In this document: positions 22,193-35,119 of the stretch, piece after piece
How the letters are laid out: each line of letters begins with the position of its first letter
Numbering within the stretch: position 1 is the stretch's first letter
Origin: Miscanthus floridulus
Lineage: Eukaryota; Streptophyta; Magnoliopsida; Poales; Poaceae
DNA: 64,000 nt
Direction of reading: 5' to 3'
NCBI RefSeq assembly: GCF_019320115.1
Contig: NC_089587.1
Location: 83,449,603-83,513,602, forward strand
Made by a program: the position numbers and the translations under genes
Notes under the pieces: model-generated
The model's input: only the letters and a program-made list of their open reading frames with translations
Databases searched by the model: none
What the model was told of the DNA's origin: nothing

Positions 22193-22643
22193 AGTTTGTA
22201 CTTAGGGTAATCTGATGAACAAAGACTCTTGTTCTTTCATGAATGTGCCTTAGTACAATTCTCCTATTCTTTGATTAGTTTGCTCTATAGGCGATACATA
22301 TCGTATCGGCTTTTATTGTCTTTGAAGATTCTCATTTTTTGAACTAGAGGCGATACCCTCCTGGTATCGGCTATTAGAGCCGAGAACGAATCAGCCATCA
22401 AGTGTTGATCAAATGTTAGGATAACATCCCGTAGAACTTTTTCATATCAAAGGTCAAATGATCAATCAACCAGGTCAAGCGTCCTTTTAAGCAAAATAGA
22501 ACTTCTTTAAGAAATCCATTAACTCTGAATCGCACTCACACTTTGACTTAGCATTCACATACGTTAGCCTAAACCCATCTCTAAGACTCAACGCTTAATT
22601 TTCTTTTAATCCAATGGCCAATGTGAAGCCATGATTTTTTCTA
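22193..22643. other. E1 junction segment after copy 2
   Basis: It repeats the downstream block of copy 1 (GGTATCGGCTATTAGAGCC, then a stretch ending near 22,430), then passes into pol linker sequence homologous to E2 near 38,170. The RT, RNase H and integrase expected here are absent. Confidence 0.65.
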
Positions 22644-23157
22644 TTAAAACAAACCCTCAGAGCTGATCACTTGCATCAGCTGTTGGCTTTCATTGTGGAT
22701 CTTAATGAAGCTTCCTTCCCATGACTTGCCAGAAAAACATTTGAAGTCTCCTAGTTCCCAGAAGACTGGATCGACTATTGCGATGCTCACGGACTCATCA
22801 GCGTGAACCAGTTCGACGTCATCTCCATGCCATTGAATCAAACATTGATTCATGGTTGATGGTATACAACAGTTCACATGAATCCAGTCACAACCGATGA
22901 GCAAACTATATGACCCTTTTCCATCGATGACGAAGAACGTGGTGAGCAGAGTCTTGCTTACGATTGTTAGTTTGACGTTTATTGCCCCCGGGTCTTAGAT
23001 GTATTACCTCCAAATCCTTAAGCATCATACCAGTCTCCATCAGATCTTCTGGTCCTTTGTCAAGTTTACAAAAAGTAGTGTAAGGCATAAGATTGATAGA
23101 AGCACCTCCATCTACCAACATCTTGTTCATCGGCTTCCCATCAACAAGACCTTTCAT
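22644..23157 (-). pseudogene. E1 protease and pol linker
   Basis: On the minus strand, LVDGGASINLMP (about 23,095-23,125) is the aspartic protease active-site motif of Tat/Athila-type gypsy elements, in the variant D-G-G-A-S. Downstream is a linker (IQWHGDDVELVHADE, ending at a stop at 22,644) that in E2 leads into RT. The two parts are in different frames or separated by a stop near 22,906, so the polyprotein is broken. The expected RT does not follow. Confidence 0.78.
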
Positions 23158-25846
23158 ATATAAAGCTTTTAAGTGCCGATGTTTGACAGGTTTGTCAAAT
23201 ATTACTTGCTATACAACTGTTAACTTGGCAACTATCTCCTCATACTCTGATTAATCGAAATCCGAATAAACTTCTTGATCTACCGGAGCTCTGAATTCCG
23301 ATGGCAATAGAAAAGCCATTTGGATATTAGCCGATGGTTGCTTCCTATCGGCTATTTGCTTGGTACGCCACACTTGAGTTTTACCGGATGCCTGAGCCTG
23401 TTCCATCTCTTTATTTCTTAGGCGTTGCACCCTTCTCTTCTGGCTTCTTGTTAAACCTTCTGGGCACCACTAGCCTTCCTGCCACACATATCTTCTTTTA
23501 GTGCCTTCCTCCTCATGATTAGCCCAGTCCTAATCAACGACTCTTTTTCCAAGCTGATCATAAACACTTTTATTTTTAAGCGCTGATCCATATTATTACG
23601 ATGATATTCATCTTGAGCATGGATAGACCGGCGGCTGGTTTGAGACTGCCTATACTCCCGATATTGATTGCTGCATTCTGGATAGTCATGTCTGGTAGGC
23701 AACTTCAAACCTTCATTCTAGCAATGTCCGAAGAAAGGACAATTCCAATGTAATTCAGCTTGTTCCCTTTCATACCTATCTTGTTTCAGTTGATGCTGGT
23801 ATGCTTGATCTTTTAATCAACGCTGATAATCCTTTTCCTTCTGCTGCTGCCATTTATTTAACAGAATCTGAGATGTGACCCACGGCTTTATTGTCTCTAC
23901 TTTTGACGTCTTCCCCTGCTCGTATCGGCTCTTTTGCTCAGCACGACGTTTTCTAATCTTTTTGTACTCATCAGCCGATATTTGCATCTTAAGATCGACT
24001 GTTCAAGCTTCTTTTGATTTGGTTGATGTTAGGACCTTAGTTTTTCCTTTGAATAACCCAACATCAACCATGTTTTGATCTCCTAGGAAAGGATTATCAT
24101 CAACTTTCATTTTCTGAGGCATATTAAATTTGAGCCTCCCCTGCTGAATGGCCCTCTGTATATGCTACTGGAAAATTCCGTATTCATTGGTGGAATGAGA
24201 AGTAGCATTATGGAATTTGCAAAACTTCTTATTCTTTAATTGATCAAGGGCAACATGACATGACCATCGGGCAACTTGATCTGCCCTTTCTCAAGGAAGA
24301 AATCGAAGAGCTTATCTGATTTGGTAACATCAAAGTCATAGCTCTCCTCGACTCCTCTTCCCCAAGGATTTGGCACCATTACTGTCTTCTTGTCCCAATT
24401 CCATTCAGCTACAGCAACCTCTTCTTCTTCATCTTCATAGCCGTCATCGACTAAGTATGGATCATAAGCTTCGGCTACTATGGCACTTTTCTAGAACCGG
24501 GTATCTCTGCGCATACTCTAGAATTGGCTATTGAGCGCTGCTACTCATTGAGCCAATTGACCCAAGTTGTCAAATTCCTGCCCCAGCAGCTTTTCTTTCC
24601 ATATCGGCAACATTCCTTGAATAGCTAAAGCAGCTAGTTGATCATTGGCCAAGTTTAAGGAGAAACACAGGTTCCTGGTTTCTCGGAACCTCTGAAGAAA
24701 TTTAGTGCCTGATTCATTGGTCTTCTGTCTTATAGTTGTCAGATCGATAATCTTCTTTTCTCCAGTCCTAGTGTAAAAATATGTATGAAACTTCTTCTCC
24801 AGGTCAGCCCAATTGCAATGGAATTGACTAGCAATGATGAAAACTAAGTGAAGGCTGGCCCTGATAAGAACAAAGAGAAGAAACGAACTCGATGGGCATC
24901 CTCAACTGACGCTTCGCCCAATTATGTAAGATACTGACTAATATGTTCTATCGTGCTTGTACTATCTTGGCCAGTGAAATTAGTGAATTCTAGGAGCCTA
25001 TAATTTGCGGGAAGAACGACCAAATCATACCATTCTAGATATAGGCGTTTGTATGAAAAGGTCAGCCCTTTTGGCTTTAGACCGAACTGATTCTTTATCA
25101 TCTCGGTCACCCTCAGCAATAATTCATCAGCTTGTGGATTTGGATTCCTCTGCACCTGCTGACCCATCTGTGGATTGAAATCCTAGATGCCTTGATATCC
25201 TAGATTTGGCATCATATGGAGGGTGTTATAATCTATGTCATAGTGATACCCTTGTGGAATCTCAATCTGCTAGGTCCTTTGCTGGCTTGCTGCTTGAAGT
25301 CTCTGATTATAGACATAAGGATCTATATCTCTATGAATCCTTTGAATTGATGGTGCTATTTTTTGAGCCAACGATGGTACATGCCCTAATGTGCCAAAAT
25401 TGATCACCTAGTTCTGACTTTGCCCTGCCGGCTGTTGCACATGCTGTACTGATGGTCCAGGATTGTACTGTGTCTGATTTGCAGTAGTTCCTTAAGTTTA
25501 TTCAGATGAACCCTGAACTATCTGGACATCACCATTTCTAGCTGGTGCTACTTTTTGATGGATGGTACCGACTTGATTGGTCCCTTGGGTCGATGGATCT
25601 AGAATGTTGTAATAAGCCGGCCCACCTTGACCAACTTGAAACCCATGAATTGCCTCTCTCATGGCATTGTGGAATATGTCCATGAAAGCTTCATTATGGC
25701 TTGATATAGCATCATGAACAGATTTGTCTACAACTTCCTTAAAGAAACGCCTGTCTTCAGCTTCAGTTGTGTCTATCTGCATGTGTAACAGAACTCTTAG
25801 TAGTGGAAATTTCTGAACAATTGTGTTGTCACGTGTTTTGGTGTAG
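23158..25846 (-). pseudogene. gag: E1 gag, heavily decayed
   Basis: Read on the minus strand from about 25,846. The N-terminal part (RFFKEVVDKSVHDAISSHNE) is Gln/Pro-rich further on. The retrotransposon gag domain is visible as GLTFSYKRLYLEWYDLVVLP and IEHISQYLT (about 25,100-24,925), then AHRVRFFSLFLSGPAFTWFS. A C-terminal zinc-finger-like CPFF...H...YPEC segment sits near 23,680-23,740, followed by Arg/Lys-rich sequence. Many stops and shifts interrupt it. The same gene, equally broken, is at 52,500-55,180 in E2. Confidence 0.75.
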
Positions 25847-25898
25847 GACTACAAACACTAGTTCTAAAACTCTTCTATAGCTATGCTGATGATACCCT

Positions 25899-28800
25899 TG
25901 TGGCAGAACCTCCTAAGTTATAGGGCCCACATGCACCTGTCACTGTCCGACGACCTTTGACATCTAAGCATATGTTTCCATTAACTTAAAAAGACTGTCG
26001 AGTGTCCTCGGGGAACCCCGAATCATCCATGATTTCCGAGCAGGATCACATTACAGAGTCATTGCAGTATTACAACATTTATTCAAATATCAACACCAGA
26101 GTAAAAACAGCGGAAGTCTTACGGTAACATAGTTTACAAACTAGTTGTTTCAAACCTTACAAACTAAGTTCAATAATTATTACAAACCATAGTAGTAGTG
26201 GAGTGGCATAATTAACATATACATAACACACAAATTAAACATCCTGCCCAAGGATCACATATTTACTTCTCATCATCAGAACGAACAATAGTCATGCAGC
26301 ACGATCCAAAACAGATCTGCTCATGAGGCTCACTTGCAACAAGGGTCAACAAACCCTGAGTACAAAAGTACTCAACAAGACTTAACCGAAATATTAACTG
26401 ATAACTTAGGAATGCAGGCTCAGGGATTCAAGGTATAGCTTTAACAATGATCAAAGTTCTTTTGCATAAAAGTTCTTTTAACAAAATTCTTTTATATAGA
26501 AAACTTCATAAGAATTATATACAAAGCTGACACGATCTGCGCTGAGATCATGAAACTTCATATCCAACACCTTCACAAGCCTTATTCAAGTTCTAGTTAT
26601 TAATTCTACGATGATGAACAGTGAGTTGAGTCTCCATAACCGAGGAGCAACGACGATTCGAACCGATTATAAAACCCGGCTGGGAATTCCAAACCACACG
26701 ACATATGCAGGTCCCCGACCTACATATACCAACCTACCCTCGGATCCTCTAAAACAAGAACGGGTCCACACCACCCGAGAATACAGTACTCCACCATTCC
26801 AGCCCATGGCCACGTGGGTACACGCTATTCTCGCCATCTCTCCACTCCCAGTGCGCGGGTAGCCATTCTCATAATAGGATAGCTGAGTGAAGGCTTACCG
26901 AAGTATGTGGTTAGTACTACAAAGTCTCACCTCATGCAATTCAACAACGGTACGGGCCTTAATCGACACAGGCGAAAAGAACCCACTCACAAGACCTCCA
27001 TGTCTTGTGGCTCACACACACCGAGTCCGCTCGGTCTAGATTTATTACTCCACATTCTCATATCACATGCTAACATAATTAACCAATGTTCCATTTAAAA
27101 CTTGCAGGTGGCAGGTAGTCACCCGACTTTCATCGTTCTACGCATAGCTAAGCAAAACTAGGCATATACGAGTTTAAAACTGGTAATATGGTAAATATGG
27201 AATAACAAGGGTGGTAATGCACCAATTAGGCTCTTACTTAACTCCTAATCACTTAATGCAGTACAGAAAGCAAAAGCGAAATTAATTTATAAAACACAAG
27301 GTAGGGTTGTATGCATCCGGGGCTTGCCTTCGTTGACGGAAAAGTCTGGTTCCTGCGACGTTTCACAAGTATTCGATCCGACCTCAACAGACGGATTAAC
27401 CTCCTCAACAACTTGATTAACTACCACATGTTCACCTTCGTTCACTACACGTAATAACAATGTCATGTTTAACATGATGCGAAATACGAAACATGATGCT
27501 TGATGATGGATGCAAAATTAATAATTTGAATACAACTTTCCTTCGCGGTATAGTTGCAAGTCAAACAGACTAAATCTTTTTCGTAACACATACATCAATT
27601 GCCAAGGATCATTATCAACTAATGACCCAAGGTCATCACTCAATCCAAAATTTCAAACAAAACCTAAATCATTAAAGGTTACTATTTGCTTTTATGAATT
27701 AATTTTTTAATTCAAAATTATGAAATAAATCAACTTATTCTAATTGAACTCAAAATTTTAGTACATGTTCATTACATGATAAGTAAGTGGCAAAACAAAT
27801 TTCATAATTTTTGGACAATTAAATAAGTCTAGAAAAATCATAGAAATCCATTTATTAATAAATTGAGCAATTTTTATCACATTCAAAAATTACTGAAAAA
27901 CATTATTTCATATTTTTCTTAAATTCTATACATCACAGAGAAGTCACACAAAAATTTTCATAATTTTTGGAGCTCTAAATAAATCTACACAAAAATAACA
28001 AAAACAGACACTATTTATTCAAATCTGAAAATAGAAAAATCCATTTGAACGCTGAGTCACTGACAACGGATCCCACCTGTCATCCCTAACCTCACGCGTT
28101 TGACTACGACGGCGATGGCGCTGACCGACGATATCTCATCGACGGTGAGTCCAACGGCGACGACCAACGTACCAAAATGATCACCAAGACTAGGCGCATC
28201 GATTGACGTCCTTATCAACACTGTTTACGGCCCTATACTAGCTCGTCGTCGGCCATGGCGGACGCGGTGGCACGGCAGCGCTACGCCGGCTGTGTGCAAC
28301 CGGTAGAGCTTAAACAAGGGATCTAGGAAGCACCAGTGGCTCACCCCAAACGCGTTGAAGCAAGGAGCGAGGTCGGAGAAGCAACGCTGAGGCGTGACGA
28401 CGATCACGGTGATCACGGCAGAGCAAAGATCGTCGGTGAGGAAGAACCGACGACTGCAGTGGTCAAAATGAGCAACCAACTATGGATTAAGTACCACAGC
28501 ATCGAAACGAAATGGAATCGACCAAAACCAGGGACGGAGATGCACCGTGGAGCTCTGGCCGCGGCGAATCGTGCTCGGCGGAGGAGTTGCTGGCCGTGAG
28601 GAAGAAGACGATACAACTCGAGTTCCCGACGAAGACAAGCCGAATTGGTGGGTCGGCTGGATGCGCAAGGAGTAAGCGAAGCGGGAACTAGCTTATCAGC
28701 GACGGTGGAGCACAACAACGACGGCGCGGGCTCGCCGGAGATGAGCAAGGCGACGGGAAAAACAGAGCAAGAAGAAAGGGCAAAAACGACGGCGGCTCAG

Positions 28801-29488
28801 GCTATAAAGGGAGCCAAGAAGCTCGAGGAAGCTACGCTGTGGCCTTCACCACGCTAGCGTGATGCCAAAACGGCCACGACCGTGCCTGGAACGCCGAAGA
28901 AGGAAACGCCGGCAATGTAGCTTCAGCGGTGGACACTGTTCACCAAAATTACAAGTTTGCCATTCGCCAAAATTCACAAATTACTCTCAAATTTTCATAA
29001 CAACTCAAAAATCTCCAAAAACAAAAGTTGTTCAAAATCAAAAGTTCTACAACTTTGCTTTTATAACCAACCCCTAATTCAGTCTAGATTTTGAAATGAA
29101 CTTTTGAATTTGAATAGGGAAATTTAACGAATTACGCCTTTTTGAATTACTCCATATTTTTCTAAACAACTTGAAAAACTCCAAAAACAAACTTTGTATA
29201 ACATGTCAAGCTCTACACTTTTGCTTTTGGGCTCAACCCCAAAATATGCTTAAATTTTGAAATGGATTTTCAGGGTAGGATTTAAATGCTGAAAAGCGGG
29301 GTTTTCTCGAAAAATTCAAAATCCAAACAAGCTTTGAACTTGAGTCAAACAATACAATGCAACACATACCACATAAATATAAACTTGTATTAGTGTATGC
29401 ATCTCAAAGTTTTCACCAAATGCCAAATGCTTTGCAATGCATATGATGACATGTCAGATTTTAATATTTAAACACCCGAGGTGTTACA
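25899..29488 (-). mobile_element. Solo LTR of a gypsy element (3,590 bp) inside the E1 leader
   Basis: The plus strand starts TGTGGCAGAACC and ends GGTGTTACA. It is flanked on both sides by ACCCT (25,894-25,898 and 29,489-29,493), a perfect 5-bp target duplication. No gag or pol and no second terminal repeat lie inside. Read on the minus strand the start TGTAACACC resembles the Tekay-type LTR at 60,131, hence the orientation. A GC-rich block (28,080-28,930) with CGACGG repeats and a TTTATA box lies about 600-700 bases from that start. The ORFs in it look like chance reading frames. The interior was probably lost by LTR-LTR recombination. Confidence 0.82.
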
Positions 29489-29595
29489 ACCCTTATCCCC
29501 ATCAGGTAGATCTTCATAATGCATCATAAGGATGTTGTCGTTGTTGTGAACTACCATAATGATTGTGGTGTCCCACCAGGCGTGCTAGAGACATG
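29489..29595 (-). other. E1 leader adjoining the 5' LTR
   Basis: After the LTR end TGTCGACA the minus strand reads CATGTCTCTAGCACGCC and then TGGTGGGACACC. I do not recognise a standard tRNA primer site directly after the LTR; the TGGTGGGACACC is 17 bases away. The leader continues beyond the solo LTR to 25,846. Confidence 0.4.
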
Positions 29596-31399
29596 TGTCG
29601 ACACAGAATTTTTGTCCCATGCCGAGGACACACGCAGCAAGCCAGAAGGGTCTACTCGATGAAGCTGTAGATCCGCCTAGCTTCAACGTAGAGGTGGTCA
29701 ATCCTACATACTCCTCCCAAGACATGCCAGTCAATTTGACCCTGTAATTGACAAGGAGAGAAAGCTCATCAGTAATTAAGGGCAGAACTTATCAGTGTTG
29801 CCAGACAGTCCCGAATGTGCGGCTCTGAGAGCCGATATGAGAGGAGATCGACTAAACAGCCTATTCTAGCATATTCATTAGAATAAATCAGTTAAAAGCT
29901 CATTGGGTTGTATAAATAGAATCGGTTATCATTCAAGATAAATGTCAATATTTGAGTAGATATTAATCAATGGCAATAAGATGTCAACAATAATTGGTTT
30001 ATGCTGAGCCAATGAGTACAAGCAACTGAACTCCTTTCATATAAAGAAACAATTCAACATCACTTAATCGTTTAATAAAGATAAATCTAATGAACATGTT
30101 AGATATCATCTATCGCTATGACCAGTGGGGCATGAGGCAGAATCATGCAGGCTGTAGAAATAACAATAGACTCGATGACCCTAACTCATTACTAATATTA
30201 GTGGGGCATGAGACAGAATCATGCAGGCCGTAATACAATAATAAGATCATAGGGCTAACATATCTTTCAACCTATCTTTACTACAATAGTCTCATGATGC
30301 GAACTGTTCATGAAAGTACTCGATATTGGCTAAAATAGCTAATTCAGGCATAACGCATAGTTAAAGTAATGCCTTATCAGGAATAGATCTATCAAATAAC
30401 GATCCCCACTCCACGGTGCTAACAGTGGGGTGTGAGGTAGAATCACACAGGCCGTGTGAACGGGCCATGGAATGGTTCTCGCTAGCCAATAAATCTACTC
30501 AAGACGCAATATGCTTTAACCGCACACTATGCATGATCAAGATTGACATAAAACAGCCGATAAAACATAACTCATCATTTTAAGGTATAGATTAGATCAG
30601 TTTTAGATTAACAAACAATGGGCTAAGCAAGATATAAGGCTGATCCAGATCAATCCCAATCGGGTAGAGTTATATTGTTGTAATTTAGATAAATAATGAA
30701 AGCAATAAGCAATATCGGTAACTTCATGAATCTACCAAAGACTGCAATTCTATGGTAGAGCCGATAACTTGACCTTGATATAGTTCATGCATTTGGGGTC
30801 AACCGGATCAATGCAGCCATACTTGAACTAGGCAAGAGTCGATAACTAACTTATACCAGAGTCGTAGTGGAGGTCGACTGGATCGATGCAGCCGTACGAA
30901 CAGAGGTATAAGCCATGATGGTACTTACAACAAGCAGTGGAGGTCAACCGGATCGATGCAGCCATACTTGCTAAAGAACACGCCAAGATCTACTCTACTC
31001 CTACTCCTAATGGGTGGCCAGAGTCGAAAAAGTAAATAACTTGTATATTGGATTGATTGTTGTTCTTTACAATAGCCGGGGTTTGATATTTATACCTAGG
31101 ACCTACGCATGACTCCTGTCTAAGCATGACTCATCGCAATTTTTGATCCTAGAGAAAACATTCCTAATTTAAGATAACTTGGACTCTAATCTTTCCCTTT
31201 TTGTAGTGTCCAACATGTTTCGTCCTAGCACCGAACATAGCCTTTGTCATTATCCATTAGCGCTATTTGAAGAAAGCCGATCTTGGTGCTGCATTCGAAT
31301 CAGCTAATTCCGATCTACACGTAATTGCTTCCTTGATGACATGATTTCAGGAGCTTTTTTAAATCTCCATGAGACTCCTTCCAAATTTTGGTGTAAACA
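29596..31399 (-). repeat. E1 5' LTR (1,804 bp)
   Basis: Same length and termini as 16,872-18,675, and the same internal modules. It is 5' with respect to the minus-strand genes. Confidence 0.92.
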
Positions 31400-32964
31400 C
31401 ACGTAGGTGTAAGTAAAATCATCAGCTAGGTGGATATTATCATTGTGAAGCATTGAGCTGATGAATCTAATGAGAAAGGATATAACATGTGAACAAATCG
31501 ACTGTCTAGTACGAATGGATCCACAAATCCTCTAAATCTAATCTGTTACCATCAACAGTAAAGTTCGACCGGATCGATGGCAGCTATGATGATAATAACA
31601 AACTAAAATTGAAGAATCCGTAAAACCATCTATACATTGATAGGCTTTTCAAAAGACATGCTATATGTGTGAAAGCTCAAGTGGATCGGCTGAAATAGCC
31701 GATTCAGGTGAAAGGGGACTACAACATGTGAACAATCGACAATTTAACATGGACAAACCTATAAACTCATCAGACTTAACCTGTTATCTCTAACAGTGGG
31801 GTTCGACTGGATCGATGGTAGCTGTGATATAGACAACAAACCAAACCTTTAAAGCAAATAGATCTATTCACATTTAATAGAATCATGGAGAGACACTATA
31901 GGTGTTAAAGCATAGGCGATCGGCAATTTAGCTGATGTAGGCATAGCAAACATTCAAGGTCATGCCTGATCAAAAAACAAATCTACCAACTAGCATCCTC
32001 TGATCTAAAGTGCCATCAGTGGGGATCGACCGGATCATTATAGACCAAATTTAACTAGCCAGCAAACCTCCCCAAGATCAGTCATGCCTTAACCGCATAC
32101 TATGCACGATCAAGATCAAAGTAGAACAGCCGATGAAACATAACCCGTCGTTTTAAAGTAAGTAATATTGTATTGTAACAAAGCAAATGATGGACTAAAA
32201 GGATATGAGGCCGATCTAGATCGATCTCGATGGGGTATGTTGATGTTGCTGAAAACTAATGACAATAAGAACATCAGCAAGATTGATAACTTAATGAATC
32301 TACCTAAAGAATGTCAATCTTAGGTAGAGCCGATAACTTGACCTTAATCTAATTCGAGCAGTGGAGGTCAAATTTAACCGATGCAGCCGTACTTGAACTA
32401 GATAAAGATCGATAACTAGCTTATGCTAGAGTTCACAGTGGAGGTCGAACTTAACCGATGCAGCCTTACAAACCAAAGCATAAGCCATGATGGTACTTAC
32501 TAATAAGCCAAAGGTCGACCGGACCAATGCAGCCTTGCTTGTTGAAGAACTCATCGAGATCTACACTACTCCTACTCCTAAGGGTTGGCGTAAAGCTTCA
32601 AAAGTAATTTGTATTGATTGATTGGATGTCCTCTTTACAATAGCCGATGTCCAATATTTATACCCAGAACCTAAGCATGAATCCTACTCAGGTATGACTC
32701 ATTACAATCTTTGGCATAAGAGAAAACATTCCTAATTTAATATAACTTGGACCCTAATCTTTCCCTTTTTGTAGAGTCTGACGTGTCTTTCCCATCGCCA
32801 ACCGTAGCTTATTGTCATTATCTGCTGGCGTTATCTGAAGAGAGCCGATTCCAGTGCCGCATCTGAATCAACTAATATCAATCCCTATGCAATCGATTCC
32901 TTGATGACACAATCTTGGAAGCTTTGAGTTCCCACGTTCTTCTTCCCAAATTTTGGTGTAAACA
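31400..32964 (-). repeat. E2 3' LTR, proximal part (right of E1 insertion)
   Basis: It ends on the plus strand in TTTTGGTGTAAACA at 32,964, as both E1 LTRs do. It contains diverged copies of the GGTCGACCGGATC...GATGCAGCC module (for example near 32,350, 32,435 and 32,515). Together with 16,551-16,871 it makes a LTR of about 1.9 kb. Confidence 0.85.
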
Positions 32965-33875
32965 CATGCCCCCCAATTTTGGGATAAAAGTAATTTTATT
33001 CCAAAATTACCATGTCTGTATCCCCGATAGGTCCGTAGTCATGGGTAGAGAATTTTGATCTGGGGCCTACTATCTATCACCGCCATTACCTGCTTATGAG
33101 CCCATGCTTCAAAGCTTCACGAGAGCACCATTGCTTCATGGGCGCTTGGATCCATCCTTCCAGACCGACTATAAATGTCTATCCGACTCTAGCGAGAGCA
33201 ACTCAGTTATGTTTCTCTTCTGCTTGCTTCCTCGAGTGCCCTTGGCTCCGCCAGACCCTCCATGGTCTAATTCCTTGTTATGAGGGTCTTGAGTGGTTAG
33301 AATAATTCTTGTGCATAGGGTGATTGTGTCGATCATTTCAGCGCCTTGTCGAGCAAGAGGATCAACTACTGTGGTTAGAAAAATTCTTATGACATCACCT
33401 GAGTTTTCTCACCATGATCATAGAGCTATTCTAGTGTTTGCAAGGGCTAAAATGTGTGGACACCTTTCCCTTATTTGCCTCATCAAATGCCCATCGGGGA
33501 AACCACAGACTTCTTTCCCACGGTTTCCCAGCCATTGAGAAATCGGTTAGATATATGGGCATCTTTTAAGCAGGCGGCCTTTTCTCTCCCCCAATACACT
33601 TCTATCAGCGGGCCGATATGACTTGGTCCATGATGACTTTCAGCCTTGTGGGGATCCAGGCTCCCTTCAATCCAAAGAAGTCTTAGTGGGTTGATCGTCA
33701 GTTAATGTAAGCCTTTCATATCAATCCCATGATATTTTGTAATTATGGGAAGCAATAAGTCCGAATCTGTTGTCTCTTCGTGATCCATCCCCTGAATTTC
33801 TAGAGTGTCGATCCATTTCCATAACTGACTTTAATTCCATAACCCCGATGAAGCTTATCTTCTCACCTCTTGGAC
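32965..33875 (+). other. Upstream region of the E2 antisense gene
   Basis: It starts with the polypurine tract (minus strand) and is then homologous to 18,676-19,575 of E1. It has a TATAAAT at 33,170-33,176 and no convincing gene. Confidence 0.5.
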
Positions 33876-34770
33876 TATATATACGGGCCACGGCTGTGGA
33901 TCAAAAAACAACCTACTTCATCCCAAACCTTCTGTGTCTTTGGTGTAATTTTGCTTTCCCATAGGTTCGAAGGCATGGAGAATGGCAAGAGGTCTGCTGA
34001 GGAGGCCTTTGACGGGTCTGTGTCACCACGCCAGCATCTTTGTCATTAGGAAGGTGCAACTCAGGATGCTCCCATCGTCTCGAAACATAGGGTTGACTCC
34101 ACTCAACTTCTAAGGTCGTCTTAATCAACAATTCCCAGCCCACCCCCCTATGACCCAAGGAAGCAGATCGACAATGATGATCTGTCACATCCATTGATTG
34201 GGCTGGCCAGAAGCTCGCCGATTGTCTTTCCATCATAGAATCGGCTCTGACCACTTTGGTTCAGTGCCAACCACCCTCTGATTCTGAACTCTCGGAGGCC
34301 GATCAGGAAACTCTAGGGGTTGTGGCTACCATCCATCAAGATGCCCTAAGGGGCTGATCCACCAACTAGGTGGGGGAGAGGTTGGCCGAGGTCGAGGCTA
34401 GAATCATGGGTGAGATGCCTACCATAATTTTTTGTTTCTTCTTAATTTTGTCTTCAAGGTCTTGATTATCCCTTCCTTGGATCTTCCTAGATTTATCGGC
34501 CCAGTTGGAAAGCCTTTGATCAACTGTAGAGTACACAAACCGTGTCAGAGAGGTTGCCCTTCATGGTGTTCGTCATGGTGATGCCATGGCATTGGCTGTT
34601 ACGCAAGCTCGCTCTGGCCATGAGCTTCAACTTCTTCCCCATGGTTTTCCAGCCACCGAACACCCTGAGGATCATGAGCACCTGGTCAAGGATTTCTTCA
34701 ACGCCACCAACTCCATAGCCCTTGCTTCCTAGGCTGAAGACATAGTGAATAAAGTGTTTCCTGTCCTTTA
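33876..34770 (+). pseudogene. E2 antisense gene (aORF), decayed
   Basis: Homologous to E1 copy 1. TATA box TATATATA at 33,876-33,883; acceptor TTTCCCATAG; ATG at 33,975 (MENGKRSAEEAFDGS). The first exon has at least six stops. A donor GGTGAG is kept at 34,410, but the acceptor now reads TTTATCGG near 34,498 instead of a CAG, so splicing at this site is lost. The downstream exon still encodes REVALHGVRHGDAMALAVTQ-like sequence and an acidic tail, then stops near 34,770. It shows that the antisense gene was already part of the older element. Confidence 0.65.
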
Positions 34771-35119
34771 GCTTGTAATAGGAGAAGCTAGCAAACAATC
34801 TCTTTGTTTTAAGTGGTTTCCTTTTTGCCCTATATTCATATTCCATGTACCAATCTGTGTTTGTTCTTGCTCTATAGATGATACATATTGTACCGGCTTT
34901 TACCCCTTCGGGTTTATTTTTGAACTAGAGGCGTACCCTTTTGGTATCGGCTATTAGAGCCGATGATCGAACAAATCGGCTATCAAGTATTAATCCAAAC
35001 GCTAGGATAATATTTCTTTAGATATTTTTCATTGATTGCTTTGTCAAACTCCTCTTCTCCTCCTAGTGTTTATAAAATATAAGCATTGTTAGGTGCACAA
35101 TGTTTGATCCGATAAGGTC

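Larger units (their letters stand above)
16872..31399 (-). mobile_element. Element E1: Tat-related retrotransposon lacking RT, RNase H and integrase
   Basis: Two LTRs of equal length (1,804 bp each) frame 10.9 kb. On the minus strand the order is LTR, leader (with a solo LTR inserted), gag, protease, a short pol linker, two antisense gene copies, polypurine tract, LTR. The RT to integrase block present in E2 is missing, apart from a remnant of the integrase C-terminus near 20,700-20,815. E1 therefore needs proteins from a relative to move. It sits inside the LTR of E2. The flanking pentamers are CACAC (left) and CACGT (right), only partly matching, so the target duplication is imperfect or misjudged by a base or two. 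Confidence 0.83.

Noticed and set aside
25883..25912. GATACCCTTGTGG match between the E1 leader and gag (25,247) as a possible internal duplication
   Set aside because: The match is 14 bases and half of it is the ACCCT target duplication plus the LTR start; chance is sufficient.
28225..28860. Cluster of ORFs on both strands in the solo LTR
   Set aside because: GC-rich U3/leader part of an LTR with CGACGG repeats; no domain and inconsistent frames.
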